Assembly (NCBI GenBank): GCA_964535315.1 | Contig: CAZHTS010000070.1 | Span: 1-23,970 of the forward strand | Direction of reading: 5' to 3' | Origin: CAZHTS01 sp964535315 | Lineage (GTDB): Bacteria > Chloroflexota > Anaerolineae > Anaerolineales > Anaerolineaceae | DNA: 23,970 nt | Part shown: one piece after another, positions 1 to 10,900 of the stretch | Numbering within the stretch: the stretch's first letter is position 1 | Layout of the letters: the number at the start of each line of letters is the position of its first letter | Notes under the pieces: generated by a model | The model's database searches: none | Told to the model about the DNA's origin: nothing | What the model saw: the letters and a program-made list of their open reading frames with translations, nothing else | Program-made: the position numbers and the translations under genes

Positions 1-16
1 GGAGCGAGGCCAGACT

Positions 17-110
17 CCCTCGCCCTCGAGGGCGAGGGCCGGGGTGAGGGTGAAAGCACCGTTTTACCTGTGCGCCGCTCGTTTGGACGGATTCCCCCCT
101 CACCCAACCA
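17..110. repeat. REP-like palindrome with inverted tail (BIME-like)
   Basis: Positions 17-38 form a perfect 22-base palindrome built on CCCTCGCCCTC. It is followed by a G-rich tail whose GGGTGAGGG (42-50) is repeated in inverted form as CCCTCACCC at 97-105. A hairpin plus a short tail, with a second tail in opposite orientation, is the layout of paired REP units. Two further hairpins with a similar tail lie near the other end of the window (23666-23712 and 23787-23833). The window starts inside or beside this element, which fits an assembly break at a repeat. I see no gene in 1-110. Confidence 0.6.
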
Positions 111-115
111 GTTTC

Positions 116-144
116 TTGACAGTTGGTCAAAGTTCATGTAGACT
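116..144 (+). promoter_or_regulatory. sigma70-type promoter of the riboswitch/ATPase unit
   Basis: A perfect -35 hexamer TTGACA (116-121) is separated by 17 bases from TAGACT (139-144), which matches 4 of 6 positions of the -10 consensus. The expected transcription start is near 151, immediately before the first base-paired position of the riboswitch. The -35 lies inside a short inverted repeat (TTGAC 116-120 / GTCAA 126-130), which could be a protein site or chance. Confidence 0.75.
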
Positions 145-150
145 TTTTTT

Positions 151-250
151 ATGGTTGGGGAGTAGCGACCTGCCCCCGCAGGAAGGGACGTCGTCAACAC
201 AGAGCTTTGCTCTCGGCGCCCTCTCGTTCGAACGAACGCAAGACCACCGG
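151..250 (+). ncRNA. yybP-ykoY manganese riboswitch
   Basis: The leader carries the conserved landmarks of the yybP-ykoY family in order: GGGGAGTAG (157-165), GTCGTCAAC (190-198) and GCAAGACC (238-245). Helices can be drawn: P1 from TGGTT (152-156) with GACCA (242-246), an inner stem GCGAC (165-169) with GTCGT (190-194), and a hairpin AGAGC (201-205) with GCTCT (209-213). Characterised members bind Mn2+ and control Mn exporters, P-type ATPases and TerC/MntP-type proteins. The 3' strand of P1 is also part of the terminator hairpin at 238-273. Metal binding should therefore favour P1 and prevent termination, an ON switch. The landmark match is seen directly; ligand and direction follow from the family. 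Confidence 0.85.
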
Positions 251-273
251 TTCTGGTGGCCTTGCTTATTTTT
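238..273 (+). terminator. intrinsic terminator, riboswitch expression platform
   Basis: The arms GCAAGACCACC (238-248) and GGTGGCCTTGC (255-265) pair over 11 positions with a single A/C mismatch around a 6-base loop, followed by TTATTTTT (266-273). The hairpin sits inside the ATPase leader, 14 bases before its start codon, and its left arm contains the last conserved segment of the riboswitch. It is therefore best read as a conditional terminator that competes with riboswitch helix P1. Confidence 0.8.
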
Positions 274-287
274 AACCGAGGAGTTAC

Positions 288-2996
<2,709 letters not shown>

Positions 2997-5192
2997 TTAT
3001 TTTACCGTCACCTCAACGAATTGCTCGTACTGCTGTCCGGCCAGGTCCTCGACGATCACACCCACGACGTACTGGCCGGGCAGCGCTTCGGCCTGCAGCG
3101 CCTCGAAGCGCTGCCCGGTGTAGGTCAGTGTGCCGCCGTCGTAATCGTTGAACTCGCCTTCGGGGTCGTTGTCGTACTCGAGCCACTCCTCGGTGATGGT
3201 AAACCGATCGCCTTTTTTCATGTTGACCTGGCGGGCGGCGCGGCCATCCCGCCCGCTCAACACCACCAGCGTGCGGAAGTTGCCCTCGCCGTCGAAACGC
3301 AGGAAGGCTTCGCGCCCGCTTTTCGCTCCCGCCGGGGTGTAGGTGCCCCACACCACGTAGGAACGATCTTTGGCGCTGCGGCCGTAGATCTCCGATTCAA
3401 ACGGGGCAAACTCCTCGTTTTTGCCATCCGAGAGAGAACGGGTGACCGGCTGCCACTCGATCTCCAAATCCAGGTTTTCGTCCTCGCCCCAATCCGGATA
3501 CGTTACCCCGCCGATCTCTCGGGTCTGACCGGCGTCGATGAAGTCCATGTCCAGGGTCACGTACGAATCGCTCTCGTCGTCATAATACAACGTGTAAAGG
3601 TAGATGTAGCCCACGTTCCCGCCGCGAATCTGAGCGGTGAGCGTCAGGGCGCCGCCCAACGCAATCTGTGTGGCGCCGGCGGTCAGTTGTTCGAATTCGA
3701 TCTCGCCGGCGCCCGGCATGACCAGCGTTTTGTCTCGAGAAACCGTTGAGGCATTTAACGCCTTGCTGAAGTCCTGTTGCGGCAGGGCGGTTTGCAGCAC
3801 ACTTAAATCGGCGGCGCCGGCGTCGATGGGCTGCCCGGCGTAATGAAAGGCGAGAAAATCATCCCACAGCGAGGCGGCGGCAAAACGGCTGGCGTCCTGG
3901 GTGTAATTGGGGTCGGCGTCTTCCGGCGCACTCTGTTTGTAAATGTTCCCCGTGGGAAAGAAAATGCTGAGACCGCTCGAACCGGGGCGGTCGGGGCCGT
4001 GTCTCTCGACCAGCACGACTTTCTGGATCGCCGCCTGGACACCGGCGGCAGCCTGTGAAACGCGCTCGTCCTGGATGCTCTCGGCCAGCAGCGCCGTAAA
4101 ATGTCCCAAATCGATAAACGAGCCGGGATCACGACTGCCGAACACGCTGTCGTACGCCTGGGTGTAAGCACGCGCCTCGGCCACCCGTTTTGCATCGCTG
4201 CCGGCCAGGGCCAGCGCCAGCTGGTTCAGGGCGGCGTGCAGATCGCCCAGCGCCCGTAGATCCACCGCCGTCAACGTCAGCGTGGCGCCCAATTCGGCCA
4301 CCGCCTGCTGGCGGGTGAGCGGCTCGTCAAACAGGGCGGCGCGGGTAACATCGTCCGACAGGCGAGCGTCCTGGTCGACGTAACTGTTGACGATTGCCTG
4401 TGATAACTGCGCCCCATCCATCTCCGGCCGGCCGAGCAATTGGCTTAAAAAAGAAAAATAAGCCCACCCGACCGAAGGCTCGGTCTCTTCGGAAGCCACG
4501 GCGTAATCTGCGTAAGGGGCCAGCGAACTGAGCGCTTCCACCTGTGACATGAGGCAGGCGTCGAACCCGACCAGGTCAAAACGCTGGATGCCGGTGCGCT
4601 GCACGATCTCGGCCAGGGCCTCATCAATATGGTTCACCTTCAGACTCGAATCCGGCTGTGGATCATCGTCCGTCCAACCGCCCATCCAGCCGGCGCCGTG
4701 ATCCGAGAGGATGAGGGCATATTTGCTGGCAGGGTAGCTCTGGATGGCCCACACGCCAAAATCTACCAACGTCTGGGTGTTGCCCATGTCCAGTTCGCCC
4801 AGTTCCTGTAATTCCTGCGCCTTGAGGTGTTTCAGGTCGTCGTCTTTTTGCGAAAGCAGAAAACGCTTGGTTGAGTCCCAATCCCCGTCGCCGTCGTAGC
4901 CGCCGGCGTAGCGGTCGATCTGCGCCACCACCGTCACCCGCTCGGAACCGCCGGCCTGCTCGATTTCATTCAGATCGAGATAGATATCTTCTTCGAGAAT
5001 CTCGTCGTCGGCGTCCAGATAGACCATCACCAGCCAGGTATCTTGCGCCGCCGGGGGCTGAGCCGCGGCTGGTGATAGGGTAACCGCTGGCTGCGCCGTG
5101 GGGCGTTCAGGCGCACCCTCGTTGCAGGCAGACAGAAAAACACTCAACCAACTGATGACGAGCATCAGACGCAACCAACGTTGGGCTTTCAT
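2997..5192 (-). CDS. clostripain-family (peptidase C11) lipoprotein, paralog 1
   Basis: A predicted surface lipoprotein cysteine peptidase of 731 residues. The signal peptide ends in the lipobox LSAC, with Cys23 as lipidation site. The C11 catalytic pair is visible: His165 in LSDHGAGW and Cys213 in GFDACLMS. Family members (clostripain, PmC11) cleave after Arg/Lys and are often self-processed. After the peptidase domain, about 260 C-terminal residues look beta-rich and may form a substrate or cell-surface binding domain. I chose ATG 5192, which has GGAGG 8 bases upstream; an in-frame TTG lies at 5207. It is closely similar along its whole length to the gene at 5317-7611 and probably arose by tandem duplication. 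The substrate is unknown. Confidence 0.9.
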   Translation of the reverse strand: MKAQRWLRLMLVISWLSVFLSACNEGAPERPTAQPAVTLSPAAAQPPAAQDTWLVMVYLDADDEILEEDIYLDLNEIEQAGGSERVTVVAQIDRYAGGYDGDGDWDSTKRFLLSQKDDDLKHLKAQELQELGELDMGNTQTLVDFGVWAIQSYPASKYALILSDHGAGWMGGWTDDDPQPDSSLKVNHIDEALAEIVQRTGIQRFDLVGFDACLMSQVEALSSLAPYADYAVASEETEPSVGWAYFSFLSQLLGRPEMDGAQLSQAIVNSYVDQDARLSDDVTRAALFDEPLTRQQAVAELGATLTLTAVDLRALGDLHAALNQLALALAGSDAKRVAEARAYTQAYDSVFGSRDPGSFIDLGHFTALLAESIQDERVSQAAAGVQAAIQKVVLVERHGPDRPGSSGLSIFFPTGNIYKQSAPEDADPNYTQDASRFAAASLWDDFLAFHYAGQPIDAGAADLSVLQTALPQQDFSKALNASTVSRDKTLVMPGAGEIEFEQLTAGATQIALGGALTLTAQIRGGNVGYIYLYTLYYDDESDSYVTLDMDFIDAGQTREIGGVTYPDWGEDENLDLEIEWQPVTRSLSDGKNEEFAPFESEIYGRSAKDRSYVVWGTYTPAGAKSGREAFLRFDGEGNFRTLVVLSGRDGRAARQVNMKKGDRFTITEEWLEYDNDPEGEFNDYDGGTLTYTGQRFEALQAEALPGQYVVGVIVEDLAGQQYEQFVEVTVK

Positions 5193-5222
5193 CACACCGG
5201 CCTCCAAAAAACAGGAATGGAT

Positions 5223-5267
5223 ACAGCGCCCCCGGCAAAAGATTCTATCAGCATCGTCCGTTAAAAA
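5223..5267 (-). promoter_or_regulatory. possible promoter of C11 paralog 1
   Basis: On the minus strand TAGAAT stands about 18 bases after TTGCTT, between the terminator of the upstream paralog and the start at 5192. The -35 half is weak and overlaps the terminator's U-tract. The strong terminator just upstream implies that paralog 1 needs its own promoter, which is the main reason for listing this. Confidence 0.35.
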
Positions 5268-5298
5268 GCAAGAGCCCTCCAGCAGGCTGGAGGGCTCC
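5262..5298 (-). terminator. intrinsic terminator of C11 paralog 2
   Basis: The palindrome at 5272-5297 folds on the minus strand into an 11-bp stem, GAGCCCTCCAG with CTGGAGGGCTC, around loop CCTG. It is followed by TTGCTTTTT. It lies about 20 bases past the stop codon of the gene at 5317-7611 and separates the two paralogs into different transcription units. Confidence 0.88.
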
Positions 5299-5316
5299 CA
5301 AAGTCACAGAAACGAT

Positions 5317-7611
5317 TTACTCGGTGACACCGATGTTGATGAACTCTTCGGTGCTGTTGCCGTCCAGGTCTTCGACGATCACACCCAGCACGTACTGCCC
5401 GGAGACGGGCTTTTCGTCCCATTCCATCGTGAACGGCTGGCCGGCATAGGTCAACACGCCGCCATCGTAGTAGTTAAACTCGCCGTCGGGGTTCTTGTCG
5501 TACTCCAGCCACTCTTCCGAGATGGTGAAGGTGTCGCCCTTCTTCATCGTCACCTCGCGCGGGGCCTTGGTTTCCTCGCCGCTGAAAACCAGCAGACCGG
5601 CAAAGTTACCCTCGCCGTCAAAGCGGACGAAAGCCTCACGCCCTTCTTCCGATCCGGCTTCTTTGTAGGTACCCCAGACAATGTAGCTGTTTTCTTTCTC
5701 CGTCCGGCCGTAGATCTCGGACTCGAACACGGCGAATTGGCGGTTCTTGCCGTCGTTCAGATAATAGATGGTCGGCTGCCAGTCGAACTCGATGTCCACC
5801 TCACCGGTGTCGCCCCAGTTCGGGTAGGTGACGCCGCCCACCTCTTTGGACTCCTCAGACAGCAGATAGCTGAGGTCGGTGGTTACGAACGAATCGCTTT
5901 CCTCATCATAGTAGATGGTATAGAGATAGATATAGCCGATATTGTCGCCCTTGATCTTGCCCTTGACGGTGACCGTCTCACCGGCCTTCATCTCTTCGGC
6001 GCTGGCGACCAACCCCGAAATTTCGATCTTGCCCGCACCGGGGGCTTCGATCTGGGTATCCGCAGCAATCTCCGAAGCGCTTTCAGCCTGCGCCAGATTC
6101 TCGTCGGGGGTCTTGGATTCCAGCACGGTCAGGTCGGCCACAGCCGGGTCAATTTTGCGTTTGGTGTAGTGGAAGGTGAGGAAATCATCCCACAGCGAAG
6201 CGGTGGCGAAACGGCTGATGCGCTCCGTGTATTTGATGGCCGGAAGGGTAGCCGTGGCTTTGAATAACTGTGAGATGGGGAAGTAAATGCTCATGCCGGT
6301 GGAACCGGGGCGGTTGGGGCCGTGCTTCTCGGCAACCACCGCCTTGCCCAGCGCAGCCAGCAGCGCCTCGGAGGCCGCCTTGACGTCAGCATCGCCCGAG
6401 GTTTCTGCCAGAATGGCGGCAAAGTGCCCCAGGTCGATGTAAGCGGGCGGGTCTTTCTTCTCGCCAAAAATGTTGGTGTACGACTGGGCGTACGTGCGCG
6501 CTTCGGCCACAGTCTTCTGGTCGATGGCGGCCATCTTGACCACCAGGTCGTTGAGCGCCTCGTTGAGCGCCATCATCTGCGACAGATCGACGGCCGTCAG
6601 GGTGATGTCGGTGCCCAGCGCCTCGGCCACCTGGGCCTCGGTGACCTCGCTGGCCTTGACGTTAAACATTTCGTTGACCAGCACGGTGCGGGCTTCTTCG
6701 TTGGTGATACGCCCATCTTTGTCGATGTACGATTCAACGATAATCTTGCCCAACTCGGCGCCCGTCATGCCGGGTTTCTGGGCCAGTTCGCTCAGGAAAA
6801 ATGAGTAGGCCCATCCCAACGAGGGTTCGGTCTCTTCGGAGGCGATGGCATAGCGGGCGTAGGGCGCCACAGCGCTCAACGCTTCGATCTGCGCCATCAG
6901 GCAGGCGTCGAAACCAACCAGTTCAAAGCGCCCGATCTGGGTCTTGTCCAGAATCTCGGCCAGGGCGTCGTCGATCTGGTTCATCTTGAGTTCGCCGCCC
7001 TCCACAGGGTCGTTATCGCTCCAACCGCCCGGCCAACCCGAACCATGATCCGAGAGGATCAACACGTAATGATCGGCGGGGTACTGGGCGATGGCCCAGG
7101 TGGCGAAATCGACCAGGGTCTTGGGATCGCCCATGTTGACTTCGCCCAGGTCCTCTAACTCTTCAGCATTGAGCGTTTCCAGGTCATCATCCTGAGCAGA
7201 AATGCGGAACCGCTTGGTCGAGGTCCAATCACCGCCGCCATCGTACGAGCCCTTGAAACGATCCATCTGGGCCACGATGGTCACCTTGTCGCTGCGCTCG
7301 GCCATCTCGGCTTCGTTCATGTCGACAAAGATGTCTTTTTCCAGCACCTGATCGTCCCCATCCTGGTACATCATGATCAGCCAGGTGTCTTTGGCCTCAG
7401 CGGTCGGCGTCTCGGTGGGGGCGGCCTCGGCCGCTGGGGCATCCGTGGGTTTGGCCGGCGCTGCGCTGGGCTCAGCGGGCGCCTGGGTAGGTTCGACAGC
7501 AGCAGCCTGGGTCGGTTCGACCGTAGGCTCTGCCCCGCCACCGCAGGCGGCTAACATGCTGCTCATAAGTACTACAATTAAGAACAGTGACAGCCAACGA
7601 TACGTTTTCAT
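5317..7611 (-). CDS. clostripain-family (peptidase C11) lipoprotein, paralog 2
   Basis: A 764-residue predicted lipoprotein peptidase. The signal peptide ends at LAAC, with Cys23 as lipidation site. A Pro/Ala/Thr/Glu-rich linker (about 27-73) would hold the enzyme away from the membrane. The catalytic pair is His189 (LSDHGSGW) and Cys237 (GFDACLMA), in the usual C11 context. A beta-rich C-terminal region follows, shared with paralog 1, with motifs such as GYIYLYTIYYD and FRFDGEGNF-like stretches in both copies. The start is ATG 7611, with GGAGG 7 bases upstream; the reading frame is open to 7773 but that extension precedes the signal peptide and is not supported. Paralog 1 has a shorter linker, so the two may reach different substrates. 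Confidence 0.92.
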   Translation of the reverse strand: MKTYRWLSLFLIVVLMSSMLAACGGGAEPTVEPTQAAAVEPTQAPAEPSAAPAKPTDAPAAEAAPTETPTAEAKDTWLIMMYQDGDDQVLEKDIFVDMNEAEMAERSDKVTIVAQMDRFKGSYDGGGDWTSTKRFRISAQDDDLETLNAEELEDLGEVNMGDPKTLVDFATWAIAQYPADHYVLILSDHGSGWPGGWSDNDPVEGGELKMNQIDDALAEILDKTQIGRFELVGFDACLMAQIEALSAVAPYARYAIASEETEPSLGWAYSFFLSELAQKPGMTGAELGKIIVESYIDKDGRITNEEARTVLVNEMFNVKASEVTEAQVAEALGTDITLTAVDLSQMMALNEALNDLVVKMAAIDQKTVAEARTYAQSYTNIFGEKKDPPAYIDLGHFAAILAETSGDADVKAASEALLAALGKAVVAEKHGPNRPGSTGMSIYFPISQLFKATATLPAIKYTERISRFATASLWDDFLTFHYTKRKIDPAVADLTVLESKTPDENLAQAESASEIAADTQIEAPGAGKIEISGLVASAEEMKAGETVTVKGKIKGDNIGYIYLYTIYYDEESDSFVTTDLSYLLSEESKEVGGVTYPNWGDTGEVDIEFDWQPTIYYLNDGKNRQFAVFESEIYGRTEKENSYIVWGTYKEAGSEEGREAFVRFDGEGNFAGLLVFSGEETKAPREVTMKKGDTFTISEEWLEYDKNPDGEFNYYDGGVLTYAGQPFTMEWDEKPVSGQYVLGVIVEDLDGNSTEEFINIGVTE

Positions 7612-7955
7612 CCTTCTTCCTCCACTGAAAAGTGAACATAAGGTAGATACCAGCATGCCCCAACAAGGGTATCCATGATTAAGTATATTTATTTTTCGTT
7701 GCCGGGGTAGATTTTCCAACCTTGCAATACTGTAATCTGTTTCGTGAAAAACGACCGCAGAAATCCGCCGCATCGCAGTGCAAGAGAAAAAAGGCGCATG
7801 TTCATGCAGCCTTTATCCAATATCAGATGTATACCAGTATAGCAGGCGCCACGGCAAAAGCATATCTCAAAAGGCAGGTTTTTTCCTGGCTAAAAGTTAA
7901 GTTTTTTTAAGATGCGCGTACAGCCATACCAGAACGTACATGCTATAATTGAGGC
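7612..7955. other. divergent intergenic region between C11 paralog 2 and dnaE
   Basis: These 344 bases are AT-richer than their neighbours and hold the control regions of two divergent genes. Towards the C11 gene there is a -10-like TATACT (minus strand, 7682-7687) without a clear -35. Next to it is a small inverted repeat, GATACC (7646-7651) with GGTATC (7668-7673), which could be an operator or a leader hairpin. Towards dnaE there is an extended -10, listed separately. I see no gene or RNA here. Confidence 0.5.
7917..7949 (+). promoter_or_regulatory. dnaE promoter with extended -10, predicting a leaderless mRNA
   Basis: TGCTATAAT (7941-7949) is a perfect extended -10. No good -35 is present. 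The hexamer CGTACA occurs twice (7917-7922 and 7935-7940), 18 bases apart, upstream of and partly over the -35 position. The -10 ends only 6 bases before the ATG at 7956, so transcription should begin at or next to the start codon. GAGG (7951-7954) is one base from the ATG and too close to act as a ribosome site. Confidence 0.7.
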
Positions 7956-10900
7956 ATGAGCTTTGCCCACCTGCACGTTCATACCGAATACTCCCTGCTC
8001 GACGGCTTCAGCAACATCAAAAAACTGGTCAAGCGGGTGAAAGAGATGGGCATGCCGGCGGTGGCGATTACCGATCACGGCACGATGTTTGGCGTGATCG
8101 AGTTTTACAACGCCGCCATCGCCGCCGGCGTCAAGCCGATCATCGGATTGGAAGCCTACCTGGCGCCGCGGCGCATGAACGAACGCGACTCCCGTCTGGA
8201 CAAACAATCCAGTCACCTGCTCCTGCTGGCCGAAAACGCAACCGGGTACCGCAACCTGCTCCAGATTGCCAGTACCGCCCAACTGGAAGGCTTTTACTAT
8301 CACCCGCGCATCGACCGCGAATTTCTACAGACGCACTCCGAAGGGCTGATCTGCACCTCGGGCTGTCTGGCGGCAGAAGTACCGCGCACCCTGCGCGACG
8401 AGGGGATCGAAGGCGCCCGGCGCAAGCTGGACTGGTATTACGACGTCTTTGGGGCGGATCGTTTCTTCCTGGAATTGCAGGGGCACGACATCCCCGAACT
8501 GACCACGTTGAACCGCACGCTGCTCGAACTGGGGCCGCGTTATCAGGCCCGCTACCTGGCGACCAACGACGTGCATTACATCAACCCCGACGACTGGCGC
8601 ATGCAGGATATCATGCTGGCGGTACAGACCGGTTCGTTGATCAGCGAGCCCAACCGCTTCCGCATGAGCGGCCACAGCTACTATCTGCGTCCGCCGGAAG
8701 AAATGGCGGCCCTGTTCTCCGAGGTGCCCGAGGCGTTGAGCAACACCCTGCTGGTGGCCGAACGCTGCAACGTCGATCTCTCCACCAAGGGCTACCACCT
8801 GCCGCTCTTCCCCCTGCCCGAAGGCAAGACGGCCGAAAGTTACCTGCACGAGTTGTGCGAGGAGGGCCTGCAACGCCGCTATGGCGCGCGCGCCAACGAC
8901 CCCGAGGTGCGCAAACGCCTGGATTACGAACTCTCGGTCATCCACCAGATGGGCTTCGATGCCTACTTCCTGATCGTGTGGGATCTGTGTAAATACGCCA
9001 CCCGCCAGGGCATCTGGTACAACGCCCGCGGTTCGGCCGCCGGTTCGATGGTGGCCTACACCCTGGATATCACCCTGGTGGAACCCATCGAACACGGGTT
9101 GATCTTTGAACGCTTCCTCAACCCCGGGCGTATCTCCATGCCGGATATCGACCTGGACTTCCAGGACGACCTGCGGCCGCGCATGATGGAATACTGCGCC
9201 CAACGTTACGGCGACGACCGCGTGGCGCAGATCATCACTTTTGGCACGCTCGGGGCGCGCGCCGCCATCCGCGACGTCGGCCGGGTGCTGGATATCCCCA
9301 TCTCCGAGGTCGACCGGGTCTCCAAACTGATCCCCAACGTCCCCGGCAAGGCGGTCAACATCGCCGACGCCCTGGAACAGGTGCCCGATCTCAAGGCGGT
9401 GTACGGCGAGGCGGAGTATCTGAAAGAATTAATCGACACCGCCCAGCGGGTGGAAGGCACGGTGCGCAACGCCGGTACCCACGCCGCGGGCGTGATCATC
9501 ACCGACGAGCCGATCATCAACTACATCCCGCTGCACCGCCCCACCAGCGGCTCGGAAGAGAGCCCGATCAAGTCGGTCTCACAGTTTGAGATGTCGATTG
9601 TCGAGTCGCTGGGCCTGCTCAAGGTCGACTTCCTCGGCCTGGCCACACTGACCATCATGGCCCGCGCCTGCCAGTTGATCCGTGAACGGCACGGCATCGA
9701 CTTCAACCTGTACAACATCCCCGTCGACGACGCAGAGACGTATCAGTTCATCAGCAGCGGTCACACCGCCGGCGTCTTTCAGTTGGAAGGCACAGGGATG
9801 ACCCGCTACATCGTGCAGATGCGCCCCAAGAACCTGGCCAACGTCATCGCCATGGTGGCGCTCTACCGCCCGGGTCCGCTGGACTTCATCCCGACCTACA
9901 TCAAGCGCATGCACGGCGAGGAAGAGGTCACCTACCGTCACCCCGGGTTGGAGCCGATCTTCAAGGAAACCTACGGCATCCCCATCTATCAGGAGCAGAT
10001 CATGTTTGCGGCCATGGGCCTGGCGGGTTACACTGCCTCGGAGGCCGACGATCTGCGCAAGGCCATCGCCAAGAAGAAGATCGACTCGCTGATGAAGCAC
10101 CGCCAGAAGTTCATCAGCGGCGCCAAAGAGCGCGGGGTCGACGAAGCGACGGGCACCGCCATCTTCGAAGACTGGGAAAATTTCGCCCGCTACGGCTTTA
10201 ACAAATCGCACGCCGCCGACTACGGCGTGATTGCGGTGCAGACCGCCTATTTGAAGGCGCATTACACCGTCGAGTACATGACCGCCCTGCTTTCGGCCTC
10301 GAAAAACGAGACCAGCAAGGTGGCGCTCTACGCCGCCGACAGCCGCAGCATGGGCATCGACGTGCTGCCGCCGGACGTCAACACCAGCGGTTGGGATTTC
10401 ACCATCGAGGACCGCCCCGAGCAAAAAGCGGCCATCCGTTTCGGGTTGGGGGCGGTCAAGAACGTCGGCCAGGCGCCGGTGGAATTGATCCTGCAGGCGC
10501 GTAAAGACGGGCCGTTCCGCGACCTGAACGATTTTGCCCGGCGCGTGGATCTGCGCCAGGTGGGCAAACGCGCCCTGGAGGCCATGATCCGGGTCGGGGC
10601 GCTGGATCGTTTCGGCGGGCGCAAGGCGCTGTTAGAGGCGCTGGAGCGCATCCTGTCGGTCAGCGTCAGTCACTTCCGCGCCCTGGCCAGCGGCCAGCTC
10701 AGCTTCTTCGGCACGGTGGCAGGAGTGGAAGAAAGCATCGATCTGCCGACGGTGGATCTGCTCGACCGGCGCGAACTGCTCGAGTGGGAGCGTGAATTGA
10801 TCGGGTTGTACGTCTCCGATCACCCGCTCTCGCCCTACCTGCCGCTGCTCAAACAAAAGATCACCCATTTCGCCGGGCAGTTGGGCGAGGCCGCCAACAA

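Noticed and set aside
5098..6267. 389-codon plus-strand open frame
   Set aside because: It is antisense to the C11 genes and runs through the intergenic terminator. It has no domain sense and no ribosome site, and the minus strand carries clear catalytic motifs.
7865..7910. Terminator from CAGG/CCTG hairpin followed by a T-run upstream of dnaE
   Set aside because: The stem is only about 4-6 pairs with a mismatch, and no plus-strand gene ends upstream.
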